The notes beneath the pieces are model-generated. The model saw nothing but the letters and a program-made list of their open reading frames with translations, was not told where the DNA came from and ran no database searches. DNA of 64,000 bases from Antedon mediterranea (Eukaryota; Echinodermata; Crinoidea; Comatulida; Antedonidae), in contig NC_092675.1 in assembly GCF_964355755.1 (NCBI RefSeq), positions 21,776,912 to 21,840,911 on the forward strand, in the 5' to 3' direction. The position numbers and the translations under genes were made by a program. This document shows positions 31,901-41,628 of the stretch, in pieces (the first letter of the stretch is position 1; each line of letters opens with the position of its first letter).

Positions 31901-33626
31901 ACTGAAACATTTGTTTTGCGGCCATTTTCTAATTAACAGCACTTAAAATAATGTGTATATTGTACTTCAGATCATCGAAACTGTAAAGAAATATATAAAA
32001 CATTGTAAAAACTGTTTTAGATCTATCATTTATGTTTTTTTTCCGTTTTTAGGCATTTTCGCCATTGGCGGCCATTTTGTTTAAAAAACCTATTTCCCCT
32101 ACCTGGATTTTTCTAAACTTTTAATATGTTCATATAGGGACCTTATAGAAATGCATTGTGGTGAAATAAATTCTGTTGCAATTTTTTCAACCATATTTCT
32201 TCGTTTTCCTGTACTAATATTTTATAAGTCATTATGCCCGTTATGTGTATAACTTTATTCCGATAAATTACTAATTTAGCTTTAAATCATTGATGTGGAA
32301 AGGGGATCCTAGTTAAAGCCAAAAAGTTTTCAAAAAAATCTAAAGGAACACAACATTAGTTTGATTGGCTACATTCATTTTTTTTATTCAATCATTCCCT
32401 TTTTTTCAGATAGTACATCCATAAATAGTAACAAAAATAAAACAATTCAATCAGAAAACCATCCAGAAAATCTTTCACAATCACAACCTAGAATTTTAAT
32501 TTGCACCAACTGATCCCTTTTTCCGATTTTTCCTTGAAAAGTGAAAATCAGAGTACCATCGAATCTCTTTTTAGGTCTTTTTACGTTATATTTTTTATTG
32601 AACAACATAATTGACGTTTTAAACGATCTTTATTCAAATTAAATTGTTATGTTAACTGTTATGTTCACTCGTTCAATATTGTGACAATTATTATATTTTG
32701 TTTTAATATGTTAATTTAAACTACAACAAAATTAAAATTTTACAGGTGATATTGAAAGTTTGTACATTAAACGGTTATCCAATCATTTCCAAGCAGTTGA
32801 GAACACGGTTGTTGAACCAAATGCAGGAGCAGTTGCTGAATATAAAAGTCTTACTGTAAGAAATGACTGGAAAAACGTAGAATATTCCTGGTTTATTGGT
32901 ACATTTCAACAGTTTCGGGTAAAAGTTGCTGGAAACGATAAGAAATACCATCACATAAGTGCTATAGATTCTGTCTACTACCTTGAAAACCTGGCAGACG
33001 ATATTCTATTTATGTACGATATATTAGAAAATGGCGGGATTATGATGATTATGGTTCTTTCAGGTAAGCATGAAAACGTACCTGCATTGGCAACCTCTAT
33101 GGTTTGGCCACGCGTTCATATTTCAATATTTCCAAGTTTTTATCTCTGTTGTATTTCATAATAATTTCATAATAAATAAACACAGTTTATTTTCCTTTGA
33201 AAGACGCGACAACGTAGTTAATTGAAAATGTCGATAATTACAATTTATTACTATTTAGGTACAAATTCACTCAGTAAAATCGACAATCGTTTTTCAAAAT
33301 TGCTGCAGGCAAATTGTGTAACATCGAAAGACATCATTGGTGTTTGTGAAGAAAACCAACTTACTTACGAATGTTATCATCATGAATGTAATAATGACAT
33401 CACTGACTTCTTTTCATCATCTCCGTTACCACAAGAGGAAAAGATTTTACTCGATTTTTGGATCCAAATGAAGGACTTCGAAGAAAACGTACCACAAAGT
33501 ATTTATGATGAAGTCATAAACTTCATAAAAAGTCCAGATTGTTCTATACACATGAATGAAAAGGTATTTTTCAGAAATGATTTCGATATGTTTTTTATTG
33601 AAAAGAAACGTGTCACTCTTGCATAA
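25906..33626 (+). CDS. HNMT: Histamine N-methyltransferase-like protein, divergent copy 5
   Basis: Exons 25906-26050, 32746-33063 and 33259-33626 join in frame with the same phase-1 GT-AG junctions as the other copies. They give 276 residues. The first intron is 6,695 bases and full of mobile elements; the second is 195 bases. SAM motif I reads LGIGSAIGDIES. NTVVEPNAGAVAEYK and LENLADDILFMYDILENGG follow. The C-terminal Asn-containing strand is FFRNDFDMFFIEKK. Unlike copy 1, it keeps the Cys of the human YECY motif (LTYECYHHEC), while the Glu28 and Gln143 equivalents are again replaced. The protein starts about 12 residues later than copy 1, at an ATG next to a small inverted repeat. A different upstream 5' exon cannot be excluded. 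Confidence 0.83.
26051..26762. other. Start of intron 1 of HNMT-like gene 5
   Basis: Intronic sequence without recognisable coding or repeat content up to the element at 26763. Confidence 0.5.
26763..27075 (-). mobile_element. Composite repeat with hammerhead-like core
   Basis: The segment 26763-26890 repeats the palindrome flank seen at about 17315-17440 (CAGGCAAAGAACATTAATTC ... GATGAGGAAATCTGTGAGAA) but ends where the tRNA-like part would begin. Instead it joins a second module (minus strand) containing CTGATGAAGGGCTAGTGTTG and CCCGAAAGC, arranged like a hammerhead ribozyme core. The same second module, degraded, lies beside the tRNA-like copy at 18328-18545. Confidence 0.6.
27076..27559. 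other. Intron 1 sequence, nothing recognised
   Basis: Between the hammerhead-like repeat and the LINE. A locally repetitive ATTGTATAC-like stretch occurs at about 27300-27350. No gene. Confidence 0.5.
27568..28514 (-). mobile_element. 5'-truncated LINE fragment in intron 1
   Basis: On the minus strand one frame runs from about 28507 to 27707 with RT motifs NTGVPQGCVLSPFLFTLF, FADDTTIVG and FLGIYISNDLKWHINTRNI, ending FFPGSIRALNMM. The 3' tail is (GACTT)n. A candidate 8-base target duplication GTATATAT lies at 27560-27567 and 28515-28522. The frame is intact over the retained part, but the element lacks the endonuclease and the N-terminal RT. Confidence 0.85.
28523..29629. other. Intron 1 sequence, nothing recognised
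   Basis: AT-rich; one short open frame (28526-28744) without a domain. No RNA gene or clear repeat. Confidence 0.45.
30030..31150. repeat. Foldback element inside the inverted-repeat element
   Basis: ATTGAGCATGTGCTGATGC (about 30046) pairs with GCATCAGCACATGCTCAAT (about 31113). Further inward, TAACTTTCCGTCCCCCAG pairs with the complement near 30943-30960, and GGGTTGAAGAGTATTTTCTA with its complement near 30916-30935. Arms are about 230 bases, imperfect, with a central spacer of some 580 bases. No coding content. Confidence 0.7.
31183..31441. mobile_element. MITE with ACCGTAT terminal inverted repeats
   Basis: Left end ACCGTATTTATTTGAATAAA, right end the near complement TTTATCCGAATAGATACGGT, about 23 bases with a few mismatches. 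The interior contains AGGCGTTTATT, the complement of the AATAAACGCC word seen at 2306-2475. The interior is unusually G-rich on the plus strand. Confidence 0.65.
32216..32745. other. End of intron 1 of HNMT-like gene 5
   Basis: Intronic, ending in the acceptor TTTTACAG at 32738-32745. Nothing else recognised. Confidence 0.5.
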
Positions 33627-33862
33627 TACATTTGACACAGTAGGCCTACAAACCAAGATTTTTCTTTTTTCAATATATCATATTTTTCTGAAAGTCAAGA
33701 AGCACTGTCTATTGGTTTTTAGCTATGTAAATTCAGGACGAACAATTAGGAATTGTGGACGTTACCGTGCAAATACATTACTATAGCAAACCCTATAAAA
33801 GACTTTTAAGAAAAGAGGTCCTTCAATATAATTAGTTTAGTATAAATAATACATGTGTTTAA

Positions 33863-34789
33863 TTAATGTATAACTTCTGTGTTAAGTAATTCTTTTGCAA
33901 TATCAGCAAATGTTGTGTGCATATCATCCAGACTAAAACTTGTAATGTTTCGACCATAGAAACTATAATAGAGTTTAATAGCATAGTTTAACTTATGGTT
34001 ACAATGACCATGAAAAATGTTCTGGCATGCTTGCTCGGCAAAGTCATTCAAATCATTGCGACGTAAACTATCTTTCTCAATATGAACGTACTCTTGATAC
34101 TTAGTAGTCAATCTTAGTAATTCTACAGATTCATCATAAACTTGTGGATCGTAGTTTGTAAATGTTTCCAGCCATTTTTGAACAAACGTTGAGTTTTTTT
34201 CAGAAAAAATAATTGAAGAACTAACACCATAATCCTCTTTTCCAAGAGTTGTTGAATCATGAAAAAGTTGTTCCGCTGACTTTAGAAAGAGTACATCTGT
34301 ATCAATATAAATTCCGCCATGTTTTCTAAGAGCTTCTAATCTGACAAATATTGACTTATGACGTAAATCTGCAACGAGTTCACCATTTAATCTAAAATCC
34401 GGATTCTCTAATATTACACGAATATTAGGCATTTTACGAACAGAGTCCCAGAACTGTCCACGGAAAAATGCTTTTCCTGCGTAGAGGTGGAAGTAGATGC
34501 GTCTTGGGGAAAGGTATTTCTGTACGCTTAAGACGCTAAGGTAATGATGCAGTTTAAATTCCCCTTCTTTCATCCATGTATAGTGTACAATTCGTGGAAC
34601 AACCGTACTGTCGATGCGTACATTTCGTTTGTAACTGCTTTTTCGCATTTTTTGTGTAGGTTTTCCATTATTCAAATTCAATACTCCGACTGAAACTAGA
34701 ATGTTTGTTATAAACAATATTAGCATTAGTAGAAAAACTAAACATATTCTTCTTAACCATCGTCTGGACCTTCTTTTCAGTAGTCTCAT
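33863..34789 (-). CDS. Golgi-type glycosyltransferase with DXD motif
   Basis: A single exon encodes about 308 residues. I place the start at the ATG at 34789 because the bases before it on the minus strand (ACCTTACTTTGCAG) form a good splice acceptor, implying a non-coding 5' exon upstream. Residues about 15-37 form one hydrophobic segment after a basic cluster (RRSRRWLRRICLVFLLMLIL), a type II signal anchor. IVHYTWM and GGIYIDTDVLFLKS carry the sugar-nucleotide and metal-binding DXD motif of the Gly_transf_sug (GT32-like) group. Such enzymes transfer sugars to glycoproteins or glycolipids in the Golgi; the substrate cannot be told. The gene converges on HNMT-like gene 5, 237 bases apart. Confidence 0.82.
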   Translation of the reverse strand: MRLLKRRSRRWLRRICLVFLLMLILFITNILVSVGVLNLNNGKPTQKMRKSSYKRNVRIDSTVVPRIVHYTWMKEGEFKLHHYLSVLSVQKYLSPRRIYFHLYAGKAFFRGQFWDSVRKMPNIRVILENPDFRLNGELVADLRHKSIFVRLEALRKHGGIYIDTDVLFLKSAEQLFHDSTTLGKEDYGVSSSIIFSEKNSTFVQKWLETFTNYDPQVYDESVELLRLTTKYQEYVHIEKDSLRRNDLNDFAEQACQNIFHGHCNHKLNYAIKLYYSFYGRNITSFSLDDMHTTFADIAKELLNTEVIH

Positions 34790-34845
34790 CTGCAAAGTAA
34801 GGTTAAACACATAATCATTAATTTAATCATATCAATAAACAAATC

Positions 34846-34911
34846 CGGGCCGAAACGTCCCACTTCGTGGGCCGAAACGACTCACTTTGTGGGCCGAAAC
34901 ATCTCACTTTA
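34846..34911 (+). repeat. 22-base tandem repeat, three units
   Basis: Three units of GGGCCGAAACGTCCCACTTC-type sequence, 22 bases each, degenerate in the last unit. A single related unit occurs at about 11052. Confidence 0.75.
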
Positions 34912-35651
34912 GACAAAATTTATATACATTTTGTTGTGGTATTTATCAAGTTTTTAAAGGGTTTTAACTATCCATATTTTATTGATATTGGTTGTTGATA
35001 TAATATAGTCCCGTTACCGTACATTATGTATTAAACACAACAGATACAAACAAACATGGTTGTTTCTCTGTATTTCGATCATACCGTAAGGAACACGAAC
35101 TTCGTACTTAAAAGAACAAAACATAGGCCTACCGTTATAACGAAGGTGACAAAACAGTTCCGTAGAAAGGCATAAACAATCCTTTTTAATGCTCTTCTGT
35201 TGATTTGCAGAATGAAAATGTATTAGTTTTTTTAATATATCTTGAAGCTATTAGTGTTGTCCTGTACACAGTGAACATAGAAAATGGGAATTTATGGACT
35301 TTGAACGGCGCAGTACTGTGTGTATAGGCCTACACGGTGTAGGCCCTATAGTTATATTGAATAAACACTAACACGACTTGTACTTATAAATAACTTACCG
35401 AGTGACGGTGTATTTAATTAAAGGAATGTGGTTACAAACAGGATATTTCCCAAAGGGCGTATACGTCTGCCTACATGTAGGCCTTTATGAGTAGATAAAG
35501 AACTAACATTTTCGAAAACAAGGCAAAAACCAAATTCTTTTTTTTTAATGTAAATATTATTCGATATGCCATATATTTTGTTATAACTTCTTGTAGAGTT
35601 ATACAGTAAGCAGTTATGTCAACAAATAAAAGAGTCCAAACTATGCAATTT
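34912..35651. other. Intergenic upstream of the glycosyltransferase
   Basis: Probably contains the promoter and non-coding first exon of the minus-strand glycosyltransferase gene, but I cannot place either. No other gene recognised. Confidence 0.4.
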
Positions 35652-35654
35652 TTA

Positions 35655-36029
35655 AGCCGATTTTCCACTAGGCGAATTTGTTCGCGCGAATCAAACGTTT
35701 CGAAGAGAAAAAAATCGCCTACTCTCTTTCCACTACATGAGCGAATAGCTGCGACGTTCATGTTTATGCGTGGTTGCTGAGCATTTCGATTCGCATGAGT
35801 GCTCATGAAAGCGTCATAGCTCATTTCCTGAGCTCTGATTGGTTGCGCAATATTTCGCTTCGCAAAAAGTAGAAACAATTCGAACTAGTAAATTTCCCTG
35901 CAGCGAAAAATCAAGGAACTATAATTCGTCGCGCAGAAGGGAGTATGACCGACAGAAACTCGAATACGCATGCGCAGAGTATGACGCTTTCGATTCGCGC
36001 GAACAAATTCGCCTAGTGGAAAATCAGCT
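35655..36029. mobile_element. Harbinger-like MITE
   Basis: 375 bases with terminal inverted repeats of about 38 bases (left AGCCGATTTTCCACTAGGCG, right the complement with one mismatch, continuing through GATTCGCGCGAAC). A three-base duplication TTA flanks it (35652-35654 and 36030-36032), as in PIF/Harbinger elements. No transposase. Confidence 0.8.
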
Positions 36030-36031
36030 TT

Positions 36032-36095
36032 AGTCGCGTGCAACGCGACTCTACAGCTCACTATGTCGGTCGGTCGGTCGGTTGGTCGGTAAATA
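36032..36095. repeat. Hairpin plus (GTCG)n motif, copy 2
   Basis: AGTCGCGTGCAACGCGACT folds on itself and is followed by CTCACTATGTCGGTCGGTCG. The related copy is at 6477-6530. It may be the end of an unrecognised short interspersed element. Confidence 0.55.
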
Positions 36096-36212
36096 CTAAC
36101 TTAGGTACGCAACTGCAGCCATGTATATGGCCTTGTTTAAACATATAATCGATAACACTACCATATATCGACATTGTATACAAAAAAAATCAAGATAAAA
36201 TAAGTTAAAACT

Positions 36213-36289
36213 GCCTCAATATAAGTTTATTTTTACGACATGTTTCGGGCATAGCCCATCATCAGGTGTATACACCCTCTTATAGAGGC
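36213..36289 (-). ncRNA. Hammerhead-ribozyme-like motif (Penelope type)
   Basis: On the minus strand CTGATGA is followed by a GGGC/GCCC stem with TAT loop, then GAAAC, a two-base loop AT and GTC (expected cleavage site), giving the very short helix III seen in Penelope-like retroelements. The distal helix I also pairs: GCCTC-TATAAG before the core with CTTATA-TT-GAGGC after it. The first helix II pair is a U/C mismatch. No reverse transcriptase or GIY-YIG frame is nearby, so this would be an isolated terminal remnant. Confidence 0.55.
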
Positions 36290-36851
36290 ATTTTAACCAG
36301 TTGTGTCACAACAAATTTGGTAATTATTCGAGGAAAAAGTCATATATGCAGAAGCACTACTTTTATACTTTGTAATGACAAACATTGTTTACTGCAGCCA
36401 AAATTACTAATATTAGATATAACACCCGGTGTGTTAAAATAACAACAACAGCCCTTTGATACTTTGCTTGTGTTACATGACAGAATGGCATGCATTTTGT
36501 TTATTTATATGGAGTCCAAACTCATTTAAATTCACTTGTACGCTGCAATCACACATTTTCTTAGATTTGTTCAATTCGCTTTTGATCTAAAGCTATAATA
36601 TAATTTTCTTTCATTCTAATCACAATTATTTTTACCTACCATAATAAATGTTAACACAATTCAGTTTAGTATAATGCTATACAGATTAGTCTTACTCTTA
36701 CTACAGTATCCCCACCTTATCCACCCCTGCAGATGTTATGAATCCACTACTGCTGCTAAGGCCAGAATGTTTATAACGTCACATTCTATTATACAAGTAA
36801 AAGTCTATATGATAATGATATAGACTGTAACATAAGTATCGATCTAGGCTT
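36290..36851. other. Intergenic downstream of the P450 gene
   Basis: Probably includes the 3' UTR of the minus-strand cytochrome P450 gene. No other feature recognised. Confidence 0.4.
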
Positions 36852-39800
36852 TTATTTCCACAATTCCACCTTCACTTTATAATCTTTTGCGAATGTGAGA
36901 ATGCGAGGCTTGTCATGAACTGCTACAGGTCCTTTCGTATCTTCAGGCTTAACGAATTTGTAATTTTGTACCAACCACGAAAAAATCATGAAGCTATTTG
37001 CTTTAGCCAGTGATTCTCCAACACATACTCTACGACCAGTGGAGAATGGTAGAAAACTTGGTAGACGCTGTTTAACGGCGTTCTTCGCATCTAGAAAACG
37101 CTCTGAAAAATGTTTTAATAAGGCCGAGATAAAAAATACAAAACCGTTTCAAATAGAATTCAAAGAGGAAAAACAGAAACCTACTTGCTTCTAATTCGAT
37201 TCTATATTCAATTCGGTTACAGTAGCCATGTTAAGTCTTCAACTAAACACAATACCTAAAAGGGCAATACTGTACGTATCTTGTATTTTGTACCATAATG
37301 AATAATTGCATGGAATAAAGAAGGGATAATAGGATTGAAAAATAAGATAAAAATTAGATAAAAAGTTACCACAAACCTGGCCTAAATTTGTCTGGATTGT
37401 CCCAATATTTCGGGTCATTGTGAAGAGCCCAGAGATTGATAAATACCCAAGTGTCTTCGGGTACCTTGTAAGATCCTTTAAAAACAAATTTTACAGTGTA
37501 ATTGTATGATAATTTTGAACATTCAATTTTAGAAAGTAAAACTGAGTGGACAAACTAGATTTAGTAATTACTGTGGTTGGATAAGTAACAAAATAAGGAA
37601 ATAAAAATAATGAAATGATAATTAAGTATAACTATAGTCTAAGCAACGCCTAATTTTCAATTTGCAAAGTTAATACAATAAGAAATTAGTACTATTGATT
37701 ATAACACTACTCCATTTTTTACAAGTTTGTCTGATCATTGATATCATTATCTGAAATTTGATGACTCTGAACTGTAGTAAATAAACGTCAGCAGGGTCGA
37801 AATTTTCAAAGACAATGATGACGATGAATGACATTCTTACCAATTGAAGAGTCTGTGATTGCTCGGTGAGTAAGAGCAAGTGGTACAGGGGTCCTGTATC
37901 GCATTACTTCCATGAGGGTAGCTTCCGTATACGGCAACTTTCCACGATCACTCAATCTTGGAGGTCTATCACCAATGACGTCATCAATTTCTTGTTTTAT
38001 TTTATCTTGTACTTCAGGATTGTCAGCTAAGCATCCAATTGCCCAATGTAGAACTGTATTCTGAGTATCGATTCCAGCTGTAAAAAAATATATATATAAT
38101 AATATTTATGAATTATAATATATATATATTACACACACGTACCGGTACAGTAACTGTGCTCATCAAAGTTTAGTAATTAAATATTCTTTACCGGTGAAAA
38201 GATCAATGATAATCTGCTTGAGATGAGTGTCTGTTAGTTTTTTTTTCTCATCAACTCCTCCCTGGGCCTCAGCGTCCGCCTGGGCTTTTAGTAGAAGATC
38301 GATAAGATCATTTGCTGGAGCATCTAAAAATTAGAACAGGTGGAAACAGGTAGATCTATAGGCCTACATCAAAACTTGAATTTTGCATTATCTACTAACT
38401 GAACTTACAAAACTGTTATAGTTTTGTTTGTTTTTTTTAATTAGAACAACGCAGTATACAGAATAATTTATATTACGTAACTGTATTTACCTGGATCAAA
38501 TTTGTCGGTGTGTAATTTAACTTCTTTGAGGACGTACGAAAACATTGCTTCACCAATTTTTTTGAAAGCGTAAAAGTATGGATTCGGTATGTATTTAAAC
38601 CATGGAATGAAATCACCTGTCCAACCATTATCAAATGAATCATTAAGTTTCTTTGCGATATCTACATATTTCACAAGCCTAGGATCATTCAGCTCATATC
38701 TGATAATATAATAAGTAAAATTACGGGTAGGCTTACTCTTTATTTTGCTAAAGGAAATATGCCATAGATGTATTACATCAAAGACGATGGAACGATTTAA
38801 AAAAATAGTTTCTCTCAATAGGCTGTACAACGATGAATAGAGAAAACAAATTCTAACTCTATGTCTTACTATACTTACTTATATCCGAAGCACATAGACC
38901 CAATGACGTAATAGATGGCTGGTACTATAAATTCGTTGGGGTCAAAAGGTTTTTCCATTTTCGACATAATAAATTTTGATAACTCCGGTCTGATTTCATC
39001 ATGAAGATTGTCCAAATACTCACCAGCAGCAAACTTTCTAGATAAATAACAAAAATAGGCATATTTAACAAAAGTATTTGTTTTATTTCACTGTTTATTT
39101 AAGACATGGACAATCATTTTAATTTTGGTTTACACCGCTGCTTAATCTTTATATAGCATGTTATAAATGTATGCACTAGCCTGATGGAAGTGTGAGCCAA
39201 TAACCGGTGGTACTTCCATGTTGGAGTCGGGTTAGCTACAGCGATATCCTTTTGCCCGTCTGTATACCAATCAACTAAAAGTAAAATTTAAAAATGTGTT
39301 TATTTAATGTGAAGATTCCTTGAAAGTATTTATTGGTTTTGAATCAATGATTGGTCATAAAATAGAAGAAGATCCACTATTGCAGATCAGAATCAAAAGA
39401 CATATAGAGAAAATGGCTGTGCAATCATTCATTTAATATAAAAATTGCAACCAAATGCTAAATTACAAAATGTACATGTATAAGTAATTATCAATAATAT
39501 CTGGTGTGTATTGAATATATTGTATTAAAATGTTTGTCTATCTTGTGATTATAACACAAACATTTTCCAGATTGTAGATGAAAAGTTGTTTTTTTAATTT
39601 GAAGTACCATAACACAGAAAAACCTTATTTCTTGTCAGAAACTAATAGACTATACTATTATTCTTCTATATATGTATAAGCCTTTGTACCTACGTCATAA
39701 GAAAGATGCACTATATTTGTTTTAATAGGTTATTACATTTCATTTAAACTAAATGATGGCTTAAACCAATATGAAATATCATGAGCAAAATATAAATACA

Positions 39801-41628
39801 AAAGACTTACATATAAATGAAGGTGGACGTCCACTGAAGTCGTTTACCTTTGTCAACAATGCTTCTTGAACAAGCTCATACGTATTCAGAACCACGCTCC
39901 AATACGAACCAACCTTTATAGAAAATATATCTCCGTATACCTTTGACATTTCTTTCATCGCCCTTTGAGGAGGATCGTTACCCATAAGAACTTTAAAGTA
40001 GAAACAAGCAAAAGTATTACATTATTACAGTTATTATAACATATTTGCCTACCAATCACACTAATCATAGATAAATGCGAGAGAAGGATTTGTAACGTTG
40101 GTAACATCAAAGAACAATCCAATCCAATGTCTGTTTATATTTAACAGTAGTGTTAAATCTCTTGGTGGCAGGCGAGACATTTTGTACATTTGATCGTACT
40201 ATCTTTCTCGTTTCTCACTCATTTATCCATAGACTAAAGGAAACATTAACTTCAGAATCTGGAAGAACCTAAGTGAAATTCGTAATTTCAGTATTAAATA
40301 TTTAGTATTTAATGGAAAACTATACCGAAAACCATATTTTGACAACGTATTAGGAATGTACATGTGATTTCAGAACATTTGCGAGATTCACGATATCGCC
40401 GTGCGTGCTTGCCGCACAGCCGTCGCCGTAAATTGCTGTGACGTCAAGTGTGCTTAGCAAAATCTACATCATAAGTTTCTACTGTTGTTAACATACAAGA
40501 GATAGGTACCTCTCATTTCAATTGCTAATTTGAATTGCATTAGGCTTAAATTTGCCCAAATGTTTAGTCTGTTATTCTGAAGAAGCACTTCAATATCCAG
40601 ATAGGCAAAAGAAACAATAAAAGAAAATCAAAATTTATATTTTGGACGATTTATTTAAAATTATTGTTCGCGCTTTGCAAGACTTTTTTCTGAATTTGTT
40701 TTATTGTTTCCTATCTGGATATTTAACTGTTTAAAAAAAATAGGATTTTTGGAAAATTTAAACCTAATGCAGGTCAAATTAACAATTTAAATGACAGGTA
40801 CCTATAAATCTAGTTTTTGTTTATACAGTAGAAAGAAAGTACCAAAATAAATATTGATAGACTATGCTTAGATAACATTGAAAACGTAGAGCTTATACCT
40901 ACAATGATAACATCGAATTTATTTTAGATCTGGTTGGTGATTATTGGTATAAAATTAATGTTACTATTAGAAATGTGTTACCACCACACTCTCTTCCCTC
41001 ATACATAATTTAACATTGATTTAATTATTAGGCCTATTTGGTACAACTGGCAACTTAATAGGCCTATAAATAAAAATAACTTTTTTTATATTTTGTGGTT
41101 CACCACAACCTTTATTTATTTAATGTATCATTACATAATTTCTAAACATTATCTACCCTTTTCATTATTTTCTGTTTTCCCTAATTAATATCATAATTGT
41201 AACCTTTAATATCATACTATTAGTGAAAATAAAAATAACCTAATGTACACCGAGAAATAAAAGGTCACGGTGTTATGTGTTACTGTCTGCCTTACGGATA
41301 ACTGTTTCTTTAACAGGGATGTGCCTTGAAGGTTTCTACTGCTTAGGCCTATATTAATTTATTTTATTTATTTCTTTAACAACAACATTTATACAGGATT
41401 ATACACAATTAAGTAGGAACATACTTGATTTGCATTGTGGTGCTGTCTACCTACTGTATATAACGTGCTAAAATAAAATGAGAAGTATTCACCAGACATG
41501 CTTCCTGTAATCGGGTACGGGGTTGGTCCAGGTGGCATCCCAGACGGTCGACGTACATTCATATAAAGCCATGAGATAAATAACACGACAAATCCAACAA
41601 TCAACTGTGTACTCGAAATATCCAACAT
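36852..41628 (-). CDS. Cytochrome P450, clan 2 (CYP17/CYP1-like), nine coding exons
   Basis: Coding exons in transcript order: 41493-41628, 39811-39990, 39181-39274, 38879-39037, 38491-38699, 38192-38323, 37841-38077, 37377-37475, 36852-37102. All phases match and give 498 residues, normal for a microsomal P450. Seen in order: N-terminal membrane anchor (LIVGFVVLFISWLYMNV), proline hinge PPGPTPYP, C-helix WKYHR, I-helix AGIDTQ, K-helix EVMR (ExxR), PERF box RPERFLD, heme loop PFSTGRRVCVG with the Cys ligand, ending VELWK. The DSSIGSYKVPEDTWVFINLW segment recalls vertebrate CYP17A1. These enzymes oxidise lipophilic substrates, steroids or xenobiotics, at the ER with P450 reductase. The intron after exon 3 has a GC donor (CAG|GCTAGT). 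The ATG follows an acceptor-like TTTAG, so a 5' UTR exon is possible. Confidence 0.92.

Larger units (their letters stand above)
29630..32215. mobile_element. 2.6 kb inverted-repeat element in intron 1
   Basis: Outer arms of roughly 300-390 bases (29631-29935 and 31826-32214) are imperfect complements. The tips read GTACAGGAAA and TTTCCTGTAC with TA outside. Shared inner words are GGTTGAAAAAATTGCAAC, AAAATGGCCGCCAATGGCGA and ACGGTGTCTAAT, and each arm ends inside in a small hairpin around GTAGTCCTATGCATT. The interior holds a second palindrome (30030-31150) and a MITE (31183-31441) but no transposase frame. It is probably a non-autonomous DNA transposon that took further insertions. Confidence 0.75.

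Noticed and set aside
35471-36033. Small coding frames around 35.5-36.0 kb
   Set aside because: They fall within the Harbinger-like MITE, and the GC-rich coding look comes from its inverted repeats.
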